From the NCBI GenBank assembly GCA_016704465.1, contig JADJAD010000001.1:1-64000 (forward strand): a stretch of DNA of 64,000 bases. Direction: 5' to 3'. The position numbers were made by a program, and so were the translations under genes. The DNA is from Gemmatimonadota bacterium. Its GTDB lineage: Bacteria > Gemmatimonadota > Gemmatimonadetes > Gemmatimonadales > Gemmatimonadaceae. The notes under the pieces were generated by a model. It had not been told where the DNA came from. It did not search any database and saw only the letters and a program-made list of their open reading frames with translations. Shown here one piece after another: positions 39,841-49,331 of this stretch (position 1 is its first letter; every line of letters begins with the position of its first letter).

Positions 39841-42800
39841 CTAGTCCCCCGCCGCTGGAGACAACGAGTCCGGGACCCGATGCTCTGCCGTCTTCTGCGT
39901 GACCCCGAGCCCCAATCGACGCGCCAGCCCCGAGCGCATCTGGTCGAGGATCTCGTAGAAGGTCGGGATCGCGACGAGCGTCAGCAGCGTCGAGGTGATC
40001 ACCCCGCCGATGACCGCGATCCCCAGCGGCGACCGGAACTGCGCCCCCTCGCCGCGTCCCAGTGCCACCGGGAGCATGCCGGCGATGAGGGCGAAGGTGG
40101 TCATCAGGATCGGGCGCAGGCGGATCGCGCCCGCCTCGATGAGCGACTCCCGCAAGGACATTCCCTGCTTTTCGCGCGCCCACTTGGCGAAGTCGATCAG
40201 CAGGATGGCGTTCTTGGCCACGATGCCCATCAACAGGATGACGCCGATGAGCGACATCAGGTTGATGGTGTTGTTGGTGAGCGCGAGGCTCAGCATGACG
40301 CCGATGAGCGACAGCGGCAGCGACAGCATGATCGCCAGCGGGTCCAGGAACGACCCGAACTGCATGACGAGGATGAGGTACATGAGCATGAGCGCGGTGC
40401 CCAGGGCGAGGAAGATCTGCCCGAACACCTCGTTCTGCTGCTGCGCCTCGGCGCCTAACGTGATCCGGATGTCCGGCCCGAGGTTGAGGGCGGCGATCGC
40501 CGCCTGGGCGTCGTTCGTCACCTCGCCCACCGACCGGCCGGCCACGTTGAACTCCACGTTGACCACGCGATCGCGGTCCAGGTGGTTGATGACGGCCGGA
40601 CCGACCCCGTTCTCGATCGTGGCCACCTGCCCCAGCGGGAGCGTGGTGGGGGCCCCGCCGTTCGCCCCGGGCACGACCAGCGGCAACTGCCGCAGGTCCT
40701 GCGCGCGGCGCCGGGCCTCGGGGGCGAGGCGCACGACGACATCGCGCATCTCGCCGCTCGGGTCCTGCCAGTCACCGGCGTCGATCCCGGCAAAGGCCGG
40801 CCGCAGCGACTGCGCCACCTGCCCCACCGTGATGCCTAACGACCCGGCCAGCCCGCGATCGAGCTCCACGTTGAGCTCGGGCTTCTGTCCCTTCGACGAC
40901 AGCCCCAGGTCCACGGCGTTCGCGACCCCTTGCACCGCCGCCAGCGCGCGTTCCGACGCGACCGCGAGCTTGTCGCCGTCGGCCGAGCGCAGCTCGATCT
41001 GCACCTGCTTGCGCCCGCCCCCCCAGTCGGTGGCGTAGACCGAGATGGCGGCCCCGCCGACCTGCACCAGCTCGTCGCGCAGCGTCGTCGTGAACGCCTC
41101 CACGCTCACGTTCCGGTCGAGCTTCGGGATCATCTTCACGTAGATGTTCGCCATGTCCACCGCGGAGCTCCCCTCGGTGCCAAGCGAGGACATGGAATAG
41201 CGCACCAGGTCCTTGTGGCCGGCGATGATCCGGATGACCTCCTCGGTCTTGAGGCGGGTGTAGTCCAGGTTGGACCCCGGCGGCGTCTCGACCTTCACGT
41301 TGAACTCGGCGTTATCGTCAGCCGGGAAAAAGCTTACGCCCACCAGCGTGCGGTTGCCGATCTTGATGGCCGGCATGGCCAGCGCGAAGACGAACGTGCC
41401 GACCGCGATCGTCACGACGGCGAGCCGGTGGTCGAGCGCCCACGCGATCACCCGCTTGTAGCGGATGGCCAGCCGGTCGAACCAGGCATTGAAACGATCC
41501 AGCGCCTTCGTGATGAAGCTCTTCTCGTGTTCCTCGCGGTGCGGATCGGGCCAATACGCCGACAGCATGGGGTCGAGCGAGAACGAGACGAAGAGCGAGA
41601 CCAGCACCGAGCAGGCGATCGTCAGCGCGAACGGCTTGAACCACTGGCCGCCCACCCCCGGCATGAAGGCGATCGGGACGAACACCGCCAGGATGGAGAA
41701 CGTCGTCGCCGCCACCGCGAGCCCGATCTCGTCGGTCCCCTCGCGCGCCGCGGTGTAGTGATCCTTCCCCATCTCCACGTGCCGCACGATGTTCTCGCGC
41801 ACCACGATCGCGTCGTCGATCAGGATGCCGATTGCCAGCGACAACCCGAGCAGCGACATCGTCTCGAGCTTGAAGCCAAGCACCCAGACCGCGATGAACG
41901 AGGCCAGGACCGAGACCGGGAGCGCGAGGCCGGTGATGACCGTCGAGCGCCAGGAGTTGAGGAAGAGGAAGACGACGAGGACCGTCAACAGCGCCCCTTC
42001 GACCAGCGCCTCCTGCACGTTGCGCACCGAGTTCTCGACGTTCACGCCGGAGTTCTTGACCACGTCGATCGTGGTGCCGGCCGGCAACCGCTTCCGGATC
42101 TCCTCGACGCGCGCCAGGACCTGCGACGCCACGTCGGTGGTGCTGTAGCTCTTGGACTTCTTGATGTTGATGCCGACGGCCTCGCGCACCCGTCCCGCGC
42201 TGTCGGCGTAGAGGGCCAGCGTGCGCTGCTCGGCCGTGCCATCCCTTCACCTCGGCGAGCTGCCCCAGGCGAATCAACTGCCCGTTGCGTTCGGCGACCA
42301 CGATGTTGCCGAACTCCTCGGGCGATGCGAGACGTCCCTTGAGGCGGATCGAGCGTTCGTCGAGCGCCCCCTTCACGTTCCCGACCGGCGCGGCCAAATT
42401 CTGCATCTGCAGCGCCTGCACGACCTGCGACACGCCGACCCCCGCCGCCTGCAACGCCCCGGGCTTGAGCTCGACCGTGAGCTCGCGCTCCAGCTTGCCC
42501 GGCACCGTCACCTCCGCCACCCCGCCGATGGAGCGGAACTCGCGCGAGATCCCGGGATCGGCCAGCCGCGTCAGCTCAGCCGGCGAGAGGGTCGACGAGT
42601 TCAGCGCCAACTGGACGATCGGCAGGTCGGTGTCGTTGAACTTCTTGATGATCGGCTCTTCCAGCTCCGCCGGCAGGTCCTGCCGGATGCTGCTGATGGC
42701 GTCGCGGATGTCCTGCGTCGCCTCCTGCAGCGGCTTGTCGAACAGGAACTCCACCATCACGAAGCCGAAGCCGTCCTCGGCGCGGCCGTTGACGTGCTTC

Positions 42801-43030
42801 ACTCCAGCGATCGAGGAGATCGCCTCCTCGACGGGATCGAGCAGTTCGCGCTCCACGCCATCGGGCGACGCGCCGGGATAGATCAGGCCGACGGTCACAA
42901 TGGGCGGTGCGACGTCCGGGAACTCGTCGGTCTGCAGCTTGAACAGCGAGATGAGGCCGAACACCACCAGTGCCAGCATCGACACGACGGTGATCAGCGG
43001 TCGCTTGATCGCAAAATCCGAGATGAACAT
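39841..43030 (-). pseudogene. RND multidrug efflux pump (HAE1/AcrB family), one-base frameshift
   Basis: Together the two frames give a full-length pump of about 1062 residues. The N-terminal frame starts MFISDFAIKRPLITVVSMLALVVFG and carries the first porter domain; homology leaves it at LAEVKG and resumes one frame over as GTAEQRTLALYADSAGRVREAVG. The break is an extra base in CCC at 42243-42245 (GGG on the coding strand); GAAGGATGGC would restore the frame. TM4 has the proton-relay pair in LIDDAIVVREN. The downstream part is intact, so this may be sequencing error, a very recent mutation, or phase variation in a short run. Partners follow upstream. Confidence 0.85.
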
Positions 43031-43042
43031 GGTCGGCGTCGC

Positions 43043-44182
43043 CTAATTCTTGGAAACGGCCCGGTCGTTCGGCGCGCCCACGCGCACCGGCGTCCCCGGA
43101 GTGATGCCCTGCGCCGCCCCGATCAGGAGCGTGTCGCCCGCCGCGACGCCCGCCAGCACTTCATACTGCTCGGTCGCCTCGTCCCGCAGTCCGAGCTCGA
43201 CCTCCACCTTTTCCGACCGTCCGCCCTTCAGGCGCAACACCCAGGGACGCACGTCCCGCAGGTCGACCGCATTCGCCGGGACCACCGGCGCGTTGCGCGA
43301 CTCGGACTTGGCGCGCCCCTCGGCGAACAGCCCGGCGACCAGCGCGCTCTTCTCGTTCGGGATCGACGCCATGATCCGGACCTGTCCCGTCGCCGGGTCG
43401 GCCGACGGACTGATGCGCGTGACCTTGCCGGAGAAGGTCTTGCCGGGATAGCCGCTCACGGTGAACGACACCGGCACGCCGACGCGGACTTCAGACAGCT
43501 GCGCGGCGGGAACGCTTGCCTCGAGACGCATGCTGCGCGGGTCGATGATGGTGAACATCGCCGCGCCCGGCTGTACCACGTCGCCGGCTGCAACACTGCG
43601 CACGCTGACCACGCCCGCGAAGGGGGCGCGGACCTGCGCATCGTCGATTTGCCTTTGCGCCAGCGACAGCCGCGCCTTGGCATCATCGAGCTGCGACTGC
43701 GCCGCCACGTTGTTGCGCCGCGCCGCCTCGAGGTCGCGCTCGGCGATCGCGCCGGCCTCGGCGAGCTTCTCGTTGCGCGACAGCTCGCGCGCCGCGATGT
43801 CGGCGGCGGTCTGCGCGGTGGTCACCCCGGAGCGGGCCCCGAGGAACTGGTCGCGAATCGTGCGGTCGTCGATGCGCGCGAGCACCGCGCCCGCGGCCAC
43901 ACGGCTCCCCTGTTCCGCGGCGGTCGACAGGATCGGGCCGGAGATCTGGGCGCGCACGGTTGCCTCGCGCTCGGCGGCCAACGCGCCGGAGATGGCCGGG
44001 CCGCTGGAAATGGGCTGGAGCGAGACGACCACGATGTTTTCGGCACTCACCGTGGTGGGCGCTGGGGCGTCACCCTCGAGCTTCGCCTTGGCGTCGGCAT
44101 CAGTTCCGCCGCAGGCAGCCAGCAGCAGGAGCAGGACAAGGGCGCTCAGGGGGCGCATCGGACGGTTGGATATGACGGGCAT
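43043..44182 (-). CDS. RND periplasmic adaptor (membrane fusion) lipoprotein
   Basis: 379 residues from ATG 44182, or 371 from ATG 44158, which gives a standard lipoprotein signal (RPLSALVLLLLLAACGG). Biotinyl-lipoyl hairpin domain (VRAQISGPILSTAAEQGSRVAAGAVLARIDDR), long alpha-hairpin (about 110-185), second lipoyl half (VRAPFAGVVSVRSVAAGDVVQPG), then beta-barrel and membrane-proximal domains. It links the inner-membrane RND pump to the TolC-like channel. Its stop is 12 bp before the pump gene start. Confidence 0.92.
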   Translation of the reverse strand: MPVISNRPMRPLSALVLLLLLAACGGTDADAKAKLEGDAPAPTTVSAENIVVVSLQPISSGPAISGALAAEREATVRAQISGPILSTAAEQGSRVAAGAVLARIDDRTIRDQFLGARSGVTTAQTAADIAARELSRNEKLAEAGAIAERDLEAARRNNVAAQSQLDDAKARLSLAQRQIDDAQVRAPFAGVVSVRSVAAGDVVQPGAAMFTIIDPRSMRLEASVPAAQLSEVRVGVPVSFTVSGYPGKTFSGKVTRISPSADPATGQVRIMASIPNEKSALVAGLFAEGRAKSESRNAPVVPANAVDLRDVRPWVLRLKGGRSEKVEVELGLRDEATEQYEVLAGVAAGDTLLIGAAQGITPGTPVRVGAPNDRAVSKN

Positions 44183-44199
44183 TGGAGGAAGGGGCTCCG

Positions 44200-45867
44200 C
44201 TATTGGGGGATCTGTGAGGTCGATGCCTGCTGCGTGGTGCTGGTCGTGCGTGGTGCCACCGTCCCGCCGGTTGCCCCGGCGCCGGTCGCGCTGCCGGGCA
44301 CCGCACCACCGATCATGGAGGACATGCCCCCGCCGAATGCCCCTGCCGTGCCTAACGGCAGGTCCTTCAAGAGGGCCAGCCGGATGCGCGCCACCTGCAG
44401 GTTGCGCGCGGCCAGCGCGCGGTTCGTGCGCGCCTGCTCGAGGTTGAGGCGCGACTCGGACAGCTCGATCTGGGTCGAGATCCCCTCCGAGTAGCGCACG
44501 TTGGCGATGGCGAAGGCGCGGCCGGCCTGCTCGGTCGTTCCCACGCTGGCGGCCAGTGCCGACTCGGCCTGGCGCAACTGGGCGATCGACTGCTGGGCGT
44601 CCAGCGCTGCCAGTTCCCGCGTCTGGTCCAACCGGGCGCGCGACTCTTCGACGTCCGCCTCGACCACCATCTGCTGCCCGCGGATGCGTCCACCAGTGAA
44701 GAGCGGGAAGCTCGCCCCGACCGCCACGGTCCAGTTGTTGAGCCAGTTGCCCCAGTTGGGAATGCCCCCCGAGCCGAAGGCTACCCGGCTGTAGGCCGTC
44801 GACACGCTGACCGTCGGCATCCACTCGCTCTTCGCCATCGCCAGTTGTGCCTCCTGCGCCGTGAGGGCCTCGTCCAGCTGGCGCACCGGGGCCCGGCTGG
44901 ACACACTCGTATCCATCTGCGCCGCAACTGACGGCGGAATGCTGGTCGCCGCCGTGCGCACGTCCCGCGCGTCCGCGGGCTCGTCGATGTCGCTCGTCAG
45001 CTGCAGCGGCTCTGCATACGGCAGGTTGAGCAACTGCTTGAGGCGCAGGTAGGACAGGTCGCGATCGGTCCGGCGCTGCAACAGGACGGGCACCTGGTTG
45101 TCGCGCGTCACGCGCGAGCGCAGCAGCTCGAACTCCGATTGGTTGCCGACCTGTCGTGCGAGCGTCGTCTGCTTGAGCGTCCCCTCGGTCCAGACCAGCG
45201 ATGACTCGGCGATCGCCACGAGTCGGTCGGAAAGCACCGCATCGTAGTACGCCTCGGTCACGTCGAGGGCGAGTTGCGCCCGCTGCGACGCCAGCTCGAT
45301 CTCCGACGAGCGCCGACCGGCGTTCGCGACGCGGTTCTGCGCCTGCACACGGCCGCCCGACCAGAGCGTCAACGATCCGTTGGCCGCCAGCTGGTACTGG
45401 TTCCGCGCGCCGAAGCCGACGCGTGAGAAGTCGAGCCCGCCACCGCTCGAGGCGCAGCGGGAGTACAGTTCCAGCCCCTGGAGCCGGTCGCCCTCATTCG
45501 ACCCGGTCGGCGCCAGGTAGCGTGTGCACGGCTGGAAGTACGTCGCCGTGTCGGTGGGGGGAGCGGGAGGTACCGACGCCGGCGGCGTCGGTCCCGGACC
45601 CGTCTGGAACGCCGAGAACTGTGTGGCCAGCGTGCGGGTGTAGCCGGCCGATCCGCTGAACTGGGGCAGGTATTGCGAGCGCGCTTGCATCTGCTGTCCG
45701 CGCGATCGTGAGACCCCGGCCTGCGCGATGCGCAGCGCCTCGCTCTGGGCCTGCGACATGCGCAGCGCGTCCTCGAGGGAGATGGAGCGACGCTCCTGCG
45801 CCGCCGCGTTGCGGGCGAGGCCCGCCGCCGCGATCGCAACGGCCAGGATCAGCTGGAAGGACTTCAT
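44200..45867 (-). CDS. TolC-family outer-membrane efflux channel
   Basis: 555 residues from ATG 45867, with signal peptide (FQLILAVAIAAAGLARNAAAQE); ATG 45897 is 10 codons upstream. Two OEP repeats follow: SISLEDALRMSQAQSEALRIAQAG opens the first and LDEALTAQEAQLAMAKSEWMPTVSVSTAYSR the second. A Pro-rich loop with two cysteines (about 110-150) and a Gly/Thr-rich C-terminal tail are additions to the family core. It forms the outer-membrane exit duct for the RND pump. It is between the TetR gene and the adaptor gene. Confidence 0.92.
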   Translation of the reverse strand: MKSFQLILAVAIAAAGLARNAAAQERRSISLEDALRMSQAQSEALRIAQAGVSRSRGQQMQARSQYLPQFSGSAGYTRTLATQFSAFQTGPGPTPPASVPPAPPTDTATYFQPCTRYLAPTGSNEGDRLQGLELYSRCASSGGGLDFSRVGFGARNQYQLAANGSLTLWSGGRVQAQNRVANAGRRSSEIELASQRAQLALDVTEAYYDAVLSDRLVAIAESSLVWTEGTLKQTTLARQVGNQSEFELLRSRVTRDNQVPVLLQRRTDRDLSYLRLKQLLNLPYAEPLQLTSDIDEPADARDVRTAATSIPPSVAAQMDTSVSSRAPVRQLDEALTAQEAQLAMAKSEWMPTVSVSTAYSRVAFGSGGIPNWGNWLNNWTVAVGASFPLFTGGRIRGQQMVVEADVEESRARLDQTRELAALDAQQSIAQLRQAESALAASVGTTEQAGRAFAIANVRYSEGISTQIELSESRLNLEQARTNRALAARNLQVARIRLALLKDLPLGTAGAFGGGMSSMIGGAVPGSATGAGATGGTVAPRTTSTTQQASTSQIPQ

Positions 45868-45898
45868 GGGAAGGGTTCGAAGGGAAATGATGGGCATA

Positions 45899-46525
45899 TC
45901 AGGCCGGCCCGACAGCCGGGAGTGACGAGGTGGCGGACCAGGCGCCCGACGCAGACGAGGGCGCCACACCGATCGACCGCAGGAACGTTTCGACATATCG
46001 CGCCGTCGCGCCCTCTTCGGGCTGCGGGTACACCATGGGCATGATGTCCCGTCCCATGGCATCGCCGAAGAGTGCACTGAACAGCATCGAGCAGGAGGTC
46101 GCGACGTCGGCGTCCCGCACCGACGGATGCAGCGCGACCAGACGCTGTGCGTACGCCACGAGCTCATTGAAGTGCACCGTCTGTCCGCGACACAGGTGCG
46201 GCCCCATGTCGGGATGCTCCTCGAGATCGGCCATCGTCTTCCGGATCGTGGCCCGCATCTCGCGCAGGGCGGTCGCATGCCCGGCGCACCAGTCATTGAG
46301 TTCGCGCCACGGATCAACCGGGATCCTGGGGAGCGACACGGCACCCATCGGGTCCTGGCAGTTGATCGCCTCGGCGATCAGCTGCGACTTGGAGCCGAAC
46401 AGGCGAAACAGGGTCACTTCATTCACCCCCGCCTCATCAGCGATCCGTCGGGTCGTCGCACCGCGGAATCCGACTTCGGCGTAAATCCGGCCGGCGGCGT
46501 GCAGGAGCTTCTCGCGATTATCCAT
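45899..46525 (-). CDS. TetR-family regulator of the RND efflux operon
   Basis: 208 residues from ATG 46525. The N-terminal helix-turn-helix is LHAAGRIYAEVGFRGATTRRIADEAGVNEVTLFRLFGSKSQLIAEAI. The ligand-binding C-terminal domain is of the TetR_C type with no named match. It is the first gene of the operon TetR, TolC, adaptor, RND, with small gaps, so it most likely represses its own operon and is released by a pump substrate. Candidate operators lie 15-50 bp upstream of the start. Confidence 0.9.
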   Translation of the reverse strand: MDNREKLLHAAGRIYAEVGFRGATTRRIADEAGVNEVTLFRLFGSKSQLIAEAINCQDPMGAVSLPRIPVDPWRELNDWCAGHATALREMRATIRKTMADLEEHPDMGPHLCRGQTVHFNELVAYAQRLVALHPSVRDADVATSCSMLFSALFGDAMGRDIMPMVYPQPEEGATARYVETFLRSIGVAPSSASGAWSATSSLPAVGPA

Positions 46526-46536
46526 TAAGTGGAGTG

Positions 46537-46576
46537 AAACTGACCGGTTTGAGCCAGAACGCAAGCAAGCGCTTGC
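46537..46576. promoter_or_regulatory. Candidate TetR operator region upstream of the efflux operon
   Basis: Two inverted repeats are visible: the imperfect AAAC-TGACCG-GTTT (46537-46550) and a perfect 12-bp palindrome GCAAGCGCTTGC (46565-46576). Both lie within 55 bp upstream of the TetR start, where an autoregulatory operator is expected. No -10/-35 pair can be assigned with confidence. Confidence 0.4.
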
Positions 46577-46580
46577 ATCG

Positions 46581-47037
46581 AACGCGGCGCAGGTCGCGGG
46601 AGTTTCAGCGAGTTGCCCGCTAGGGAACGCTGCCGGGTCGTCCTGGGGCGCGCATCGGTCACATGACCCAGTCCGAAGCAGCGACGCCGGTCGAGGTCGC
46701 CCCCTGCTTTCGCGCGGCGCGCCCGGAGAGCTCCGCCGACCGTCGGATCGCTTACGGCGCCAACGCTCGCTTGGCAGCGGTTGTGTTTCGGGCGCCGAGT
46801 CGGGCGCACCTCGAGCACTCATTTGTTTCCGGTTCGCGCGTATCTCGTTCTGCAACATCACCTTCCGGAGGCCACACCCTTACTCGAAGTGCGCAGAGAC
46901 TGCGGCGGCTGACTCGGCACCCGGGCTCAACTGTACGGCGTCACGGTCGATACTTCGTGGGCCGCGGCACCACGGCACCAACCGTGCATTGTCAGTGTCG
47001 TGCTCCGTGGCCGCTCCTCCAGACTCCGAGGGACCAG
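46581..47037. other. Divergent intergenic region between TetR and prepilin genes
   Basis: About 460 bp without a convincing gene. Long frames exist on both strands but show no domain, signal or composition of a protein. It should contain the prepilin promoter. A GAGG ribosome-binding-like site (CCGAGGGACCAG) lies just before ATG 47038. No riboswitch or clear repeat is seen. Confidence 0.5.
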
Positions 47038-47463
47038 ATGTCGCGCGCACGCTCGGGCTTCACCTTCGTTGAGCTACTCATCGCCATGGCGCTCTTCGGC
47101 ATCCTGTCGGCGATTGCGGTCCCCAAGTACCGCCTGCTCCGCGAAAAGGCGTGGACCGCCACGCTGAAGGCCGATCTGGGAGAGCTGCGCATCGCCGAAG
47201 AATCGTACTGGGCGGAGAATCAGCTGTACTCTGCCGACAGCAGCCAGATCGACTGGCGATCCACCTCTGAAGTGACGGTGCTCATCAGTTCGTCCGACTT
47301 CTCGGCCGGATTCCAGGCCACCGCACGTCACGCGTCGATGCCCTCGACGGAGTGCTCGATGTACGTGGGCCGGGAGACGGTGCTCGGCATTCCCTCCGGC
47401 GACATCGCCTGTGGACCGACGGTCGGCTCCGGCCCGATCACGGGGACCCCCTCCCCCCCCTGA
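47038..47463 (+). CDS. Type IV pilin-like prepilin
   Basis: 141 residues from ATG 47038. Class III signal SRARSG-FTFVELLIAMALFGILSAIAVPKYR: cleavage by prepilin peptidase is after G7, with Glu at mature position 5 and a long hydrophobic helix. Two later cysteines (about 101 and 118) could make the pilin disulfide loop. It is a single gene with no pilus assembly genes around it, so it may be a minor pilin or pseudopilin of a system encoded elsewhere. The tail ends in a Pro-rich stretch. Confidence 0.9.
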   Translation: MSRARSGFTFVELLIAMALFGILSAIAVPKYRLLREKAWTATLKADLGELRIAEESYWAENQLYSADSSQIDWRSTSEVTVLISSSDFSAGFQATARHASMPSTECSMYVGRETVLGIPSGDIACGPTVGSGPITGTPSPP

Positions 47464-47522
47464 TCTCCGCGGCGGAGTGTCGAGCGCCGCGATCGACGTC
47501 TGCGTGACGGCCGCCGGGTGCG

Positions 47523-48137
47523 CTATCGCTCGCTGAGCGGAATCACCAGTCGCTCGGCGGTATGGGTCGCGGAAAAGGCGGCGACCTTGTTGTCGACCAG
47601 CCCGGCGTTGCGGCCGGCGGCGAAGACATCGACGTCCCGCAACGTCGCCTCCTTCCCCTTGCGGTGCACCACCCAGATCGCGCCGCTCGGGACGAGCGTG
47701 TCGCGCAGCCGGACGAGTCGGTCCAGTGCCCTGACGGACTCGGCGCCGTACACGATGACGTCCGTACCCGCCGACGCCCGTGTACGGACCGCCCCCACGC
47801 GCCGTTCCAACTGGGCGAGGAACTCGGCGTCCTGTACGCCCAGCACCACCACTTTCATTCCTTCCCGCACTCCGAGCTTGTCCAGGAGCGAGCGCGGAGT
47901 GCGGATCTTCGACAGCCACCGGGTCGACGCTCCCGGCGCAAGATGCAGCACCAGCGCGTGGCCCGATCGCTCGAGCAGCAGCGCGTCGCCCTGCACGTCG
48001 AGCTTCGTGACGTCGGCGAGCGCAAGCTTCACGCGCTCGCTCGCGCCGCGGAAGAGGATGTGGTCCGACTCGAGCATCGCCGTCCCGTCGGTGCGGCGCC
48101 CATCACGTTCCAGTGTGCAACGGCTTTCGAGGCCCAT
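47523..48137 (-). CDS. DUF3052-like protein
   Basis: 204 residues from ATG 48137. The first 85 residues contain short beta-like segments (DHILFRGASERVKLALADVTKLDVQGDALLLE). The second half matches the DUF3052 pattern: LLDKLGVREGMKVVVLGVQDAEFLAQL, SGAIWVVHRKGKEATLRDVDVFAAGRNAGLVDNKVAAFSATHTAERLVIPL. Function of the family is unknown. It is convergent with the prepilin gene and divergent from the ATP-grasp gene. Confidence 0.75.
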   Translation of the reverse strand: MGLESRCTLERDGRRTDGTAMLESDHILFRGASERVKLALADVTKLDVQGDALLLERSGHALVLHLAPGASTRWLSKIRTPRSLLDKLGVREGMKVVVLGVQDAEFLAQLERRVGAVRTRASAGTDVIVYGAESVRALDRLVRLRDTLVPSGAIWVVHRKGKEATLRDVDVFAAGRNAGLVDNKVAAFSATHTAERLVIPLSER

Positions 48138-48317
48138 CGGACTGCGGGAAAGGAGGAACGGGAGCGTGAACGCATGACGCGCGCGACTCACGCTCGCCGT
48201 CCGGTCGTCGCTGCGCAATGCCGGCGCGGCACTTCTCGCGTAGATTGCTGGCGCGCGCCATGGAGCGGCGCGCCGACGCAGCGACCCTTCCCGCAGCCGA
48301 CACGAGCGCACGCCGTC

Positions 48318-49241
48318 ATGCACATTGCCTTCGTCACCTATCGCGCCCTGCCGCAGCTGAGTGAGGACGACCGACTCGCCGTCTCGGAGCTGCGCCAGCA
48401 CGGCGTGACGGTGGAGAGCACCGTGTGGGACTCCCCGCTGGTCGATTGGGCGCGCTACGACGCCATTGTCATTCGCTCGACGTGGGACTACACCGAGCGT
48501 GCAGACACATTCGAGCAGTGGCTCGCCCACATCGAACATCTGGGTATCCCGCTCTGGAATCCCCCGGCGCTCGTGCGCTGGAACATGGACAAGCGATACC
48601 TGCTCGACCTCGCGGCGCGCGGCGTGGCCACGGTCTCGACGATGATCATCGCGCAGGGCTCGGGAGTTTCGCTCGCCGACGTCGTCGCCCAGACCGGATG
48701 GGACGAACTCGTCTACAAGCCGTCGATCTCGGCATCGGGCGCGCATACCGCACGCGCGTCGGCCGCGCAGCTTGTCTCGCACCACGCCCGGTTCGACCAG
48801 CTCGTGACGGAGCGCGACATGCTCGTGCAGCCGTTTCTCCCCGAGATCGTGGCCGAGGGTGAGTGGTCGCTGCTGTTCCTGGGTGGGCAGTACAGCCACG
48901 CGGTCAAGAAGCGTTCGCGGGCGGGGGAGTTTCGCGTGCAAGCCGACTTCGGGGGGAGCGTCGAGGCCGACGTACCGCGTGGGGCGATCGTCGCGCAAGC
49001 CGAGGCCATCGTGGCGCACCTGCCGCAACCGTGGCTGTACGCCCGCGTCGACGCGTGCGAGTCGGCTGGCGCACTCGTGCTCATGGAACTCGAGTTGATC
49101 GAGCCGGACCTCTTCCTCGGTCAGCATCCCTCGGCGCCGCGCCGCTTTGCGTCGGCACTGCGGCACCTCGTGGCTGGGCGCCGGACGCCGACGTCGTTCA
49201 CGCCGCGCTCGGTCACGCCGCCAGGCGGCGCGCACACCTAG
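48318..49241 (+). CDS. ATP-grasp domain protein (glutathione synthetase/RimK-like)
   Basis: 307 residues from ATG 48318. An N-terminal pre-ATP-grasp domain (MHIAFVTYRALPQLSEDDRLAVSELRQHGV, VIRSTWDYTERADTFEQWLAH) is followed by ATP-grasp (MDKRYLLDLAARGVATVSTMI, ELVYKPSISASGAHTAR, EGEWSLLFLGGQYSHAVKKR, MELELIEPDLFL with Mg-binding acidic residues). Members ligate a carboxylate to an amine or thiol using ATP. Substrates cannot be read from sequence. It is the first gene of a plus-strand run that continues with an acyltransferase. Confidence 0.87.
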   Translation: MHIAFVTYRALPQLSEDDRLAVSELRQHGVTVESTVWDSPLVDWARYDAIVIRSTWDYTERADTFEQWLAHIEHLGIPLWNPPALVRWNMDKRYLLDLAARGVATVSTMIIAQGSGVSLADVVAQTGWDELVYKPSISASGAHTARASAAQLVSHHARFDQLVTERDMLVQPFLPEIVAEGEWSLLFLGGQYSHAVKKRSRAGEFRVQADFGGSVEADVPRGAIVAQAEAIVAHLPQPWLYARVDACESAGALVLMELELIEPDLFLGQHPSAPRRFASALRHLVAGRRTPTSFTPRSVTPPGGAHT

Positions 49242-49331
49242 ACAGGACCGGCCGCGCAGGTCCCGGCGCAAGTCGGGGCACTCGACGCGCTCCAGTGCCA
49301 CCGACCGCGTGCACAGCGCATCTTTGGGCCC

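Noticed and set aside
40930..42342. Long open frame antisense to the RND pump gene
   Set aside because: It translates to Arg/His/Asp/Glu-rich low-complexity sequence without domains; the opposite strand encodes a clear RND protein. High G+C makes such antisense frames common.
46772..46790. Sigma-54-like promoter for the prepilin gene
   Set aside because: TGGCAG...TTGTG has the GG element but lacks the GC of the -12 box, and lies about 250 bp from the start.
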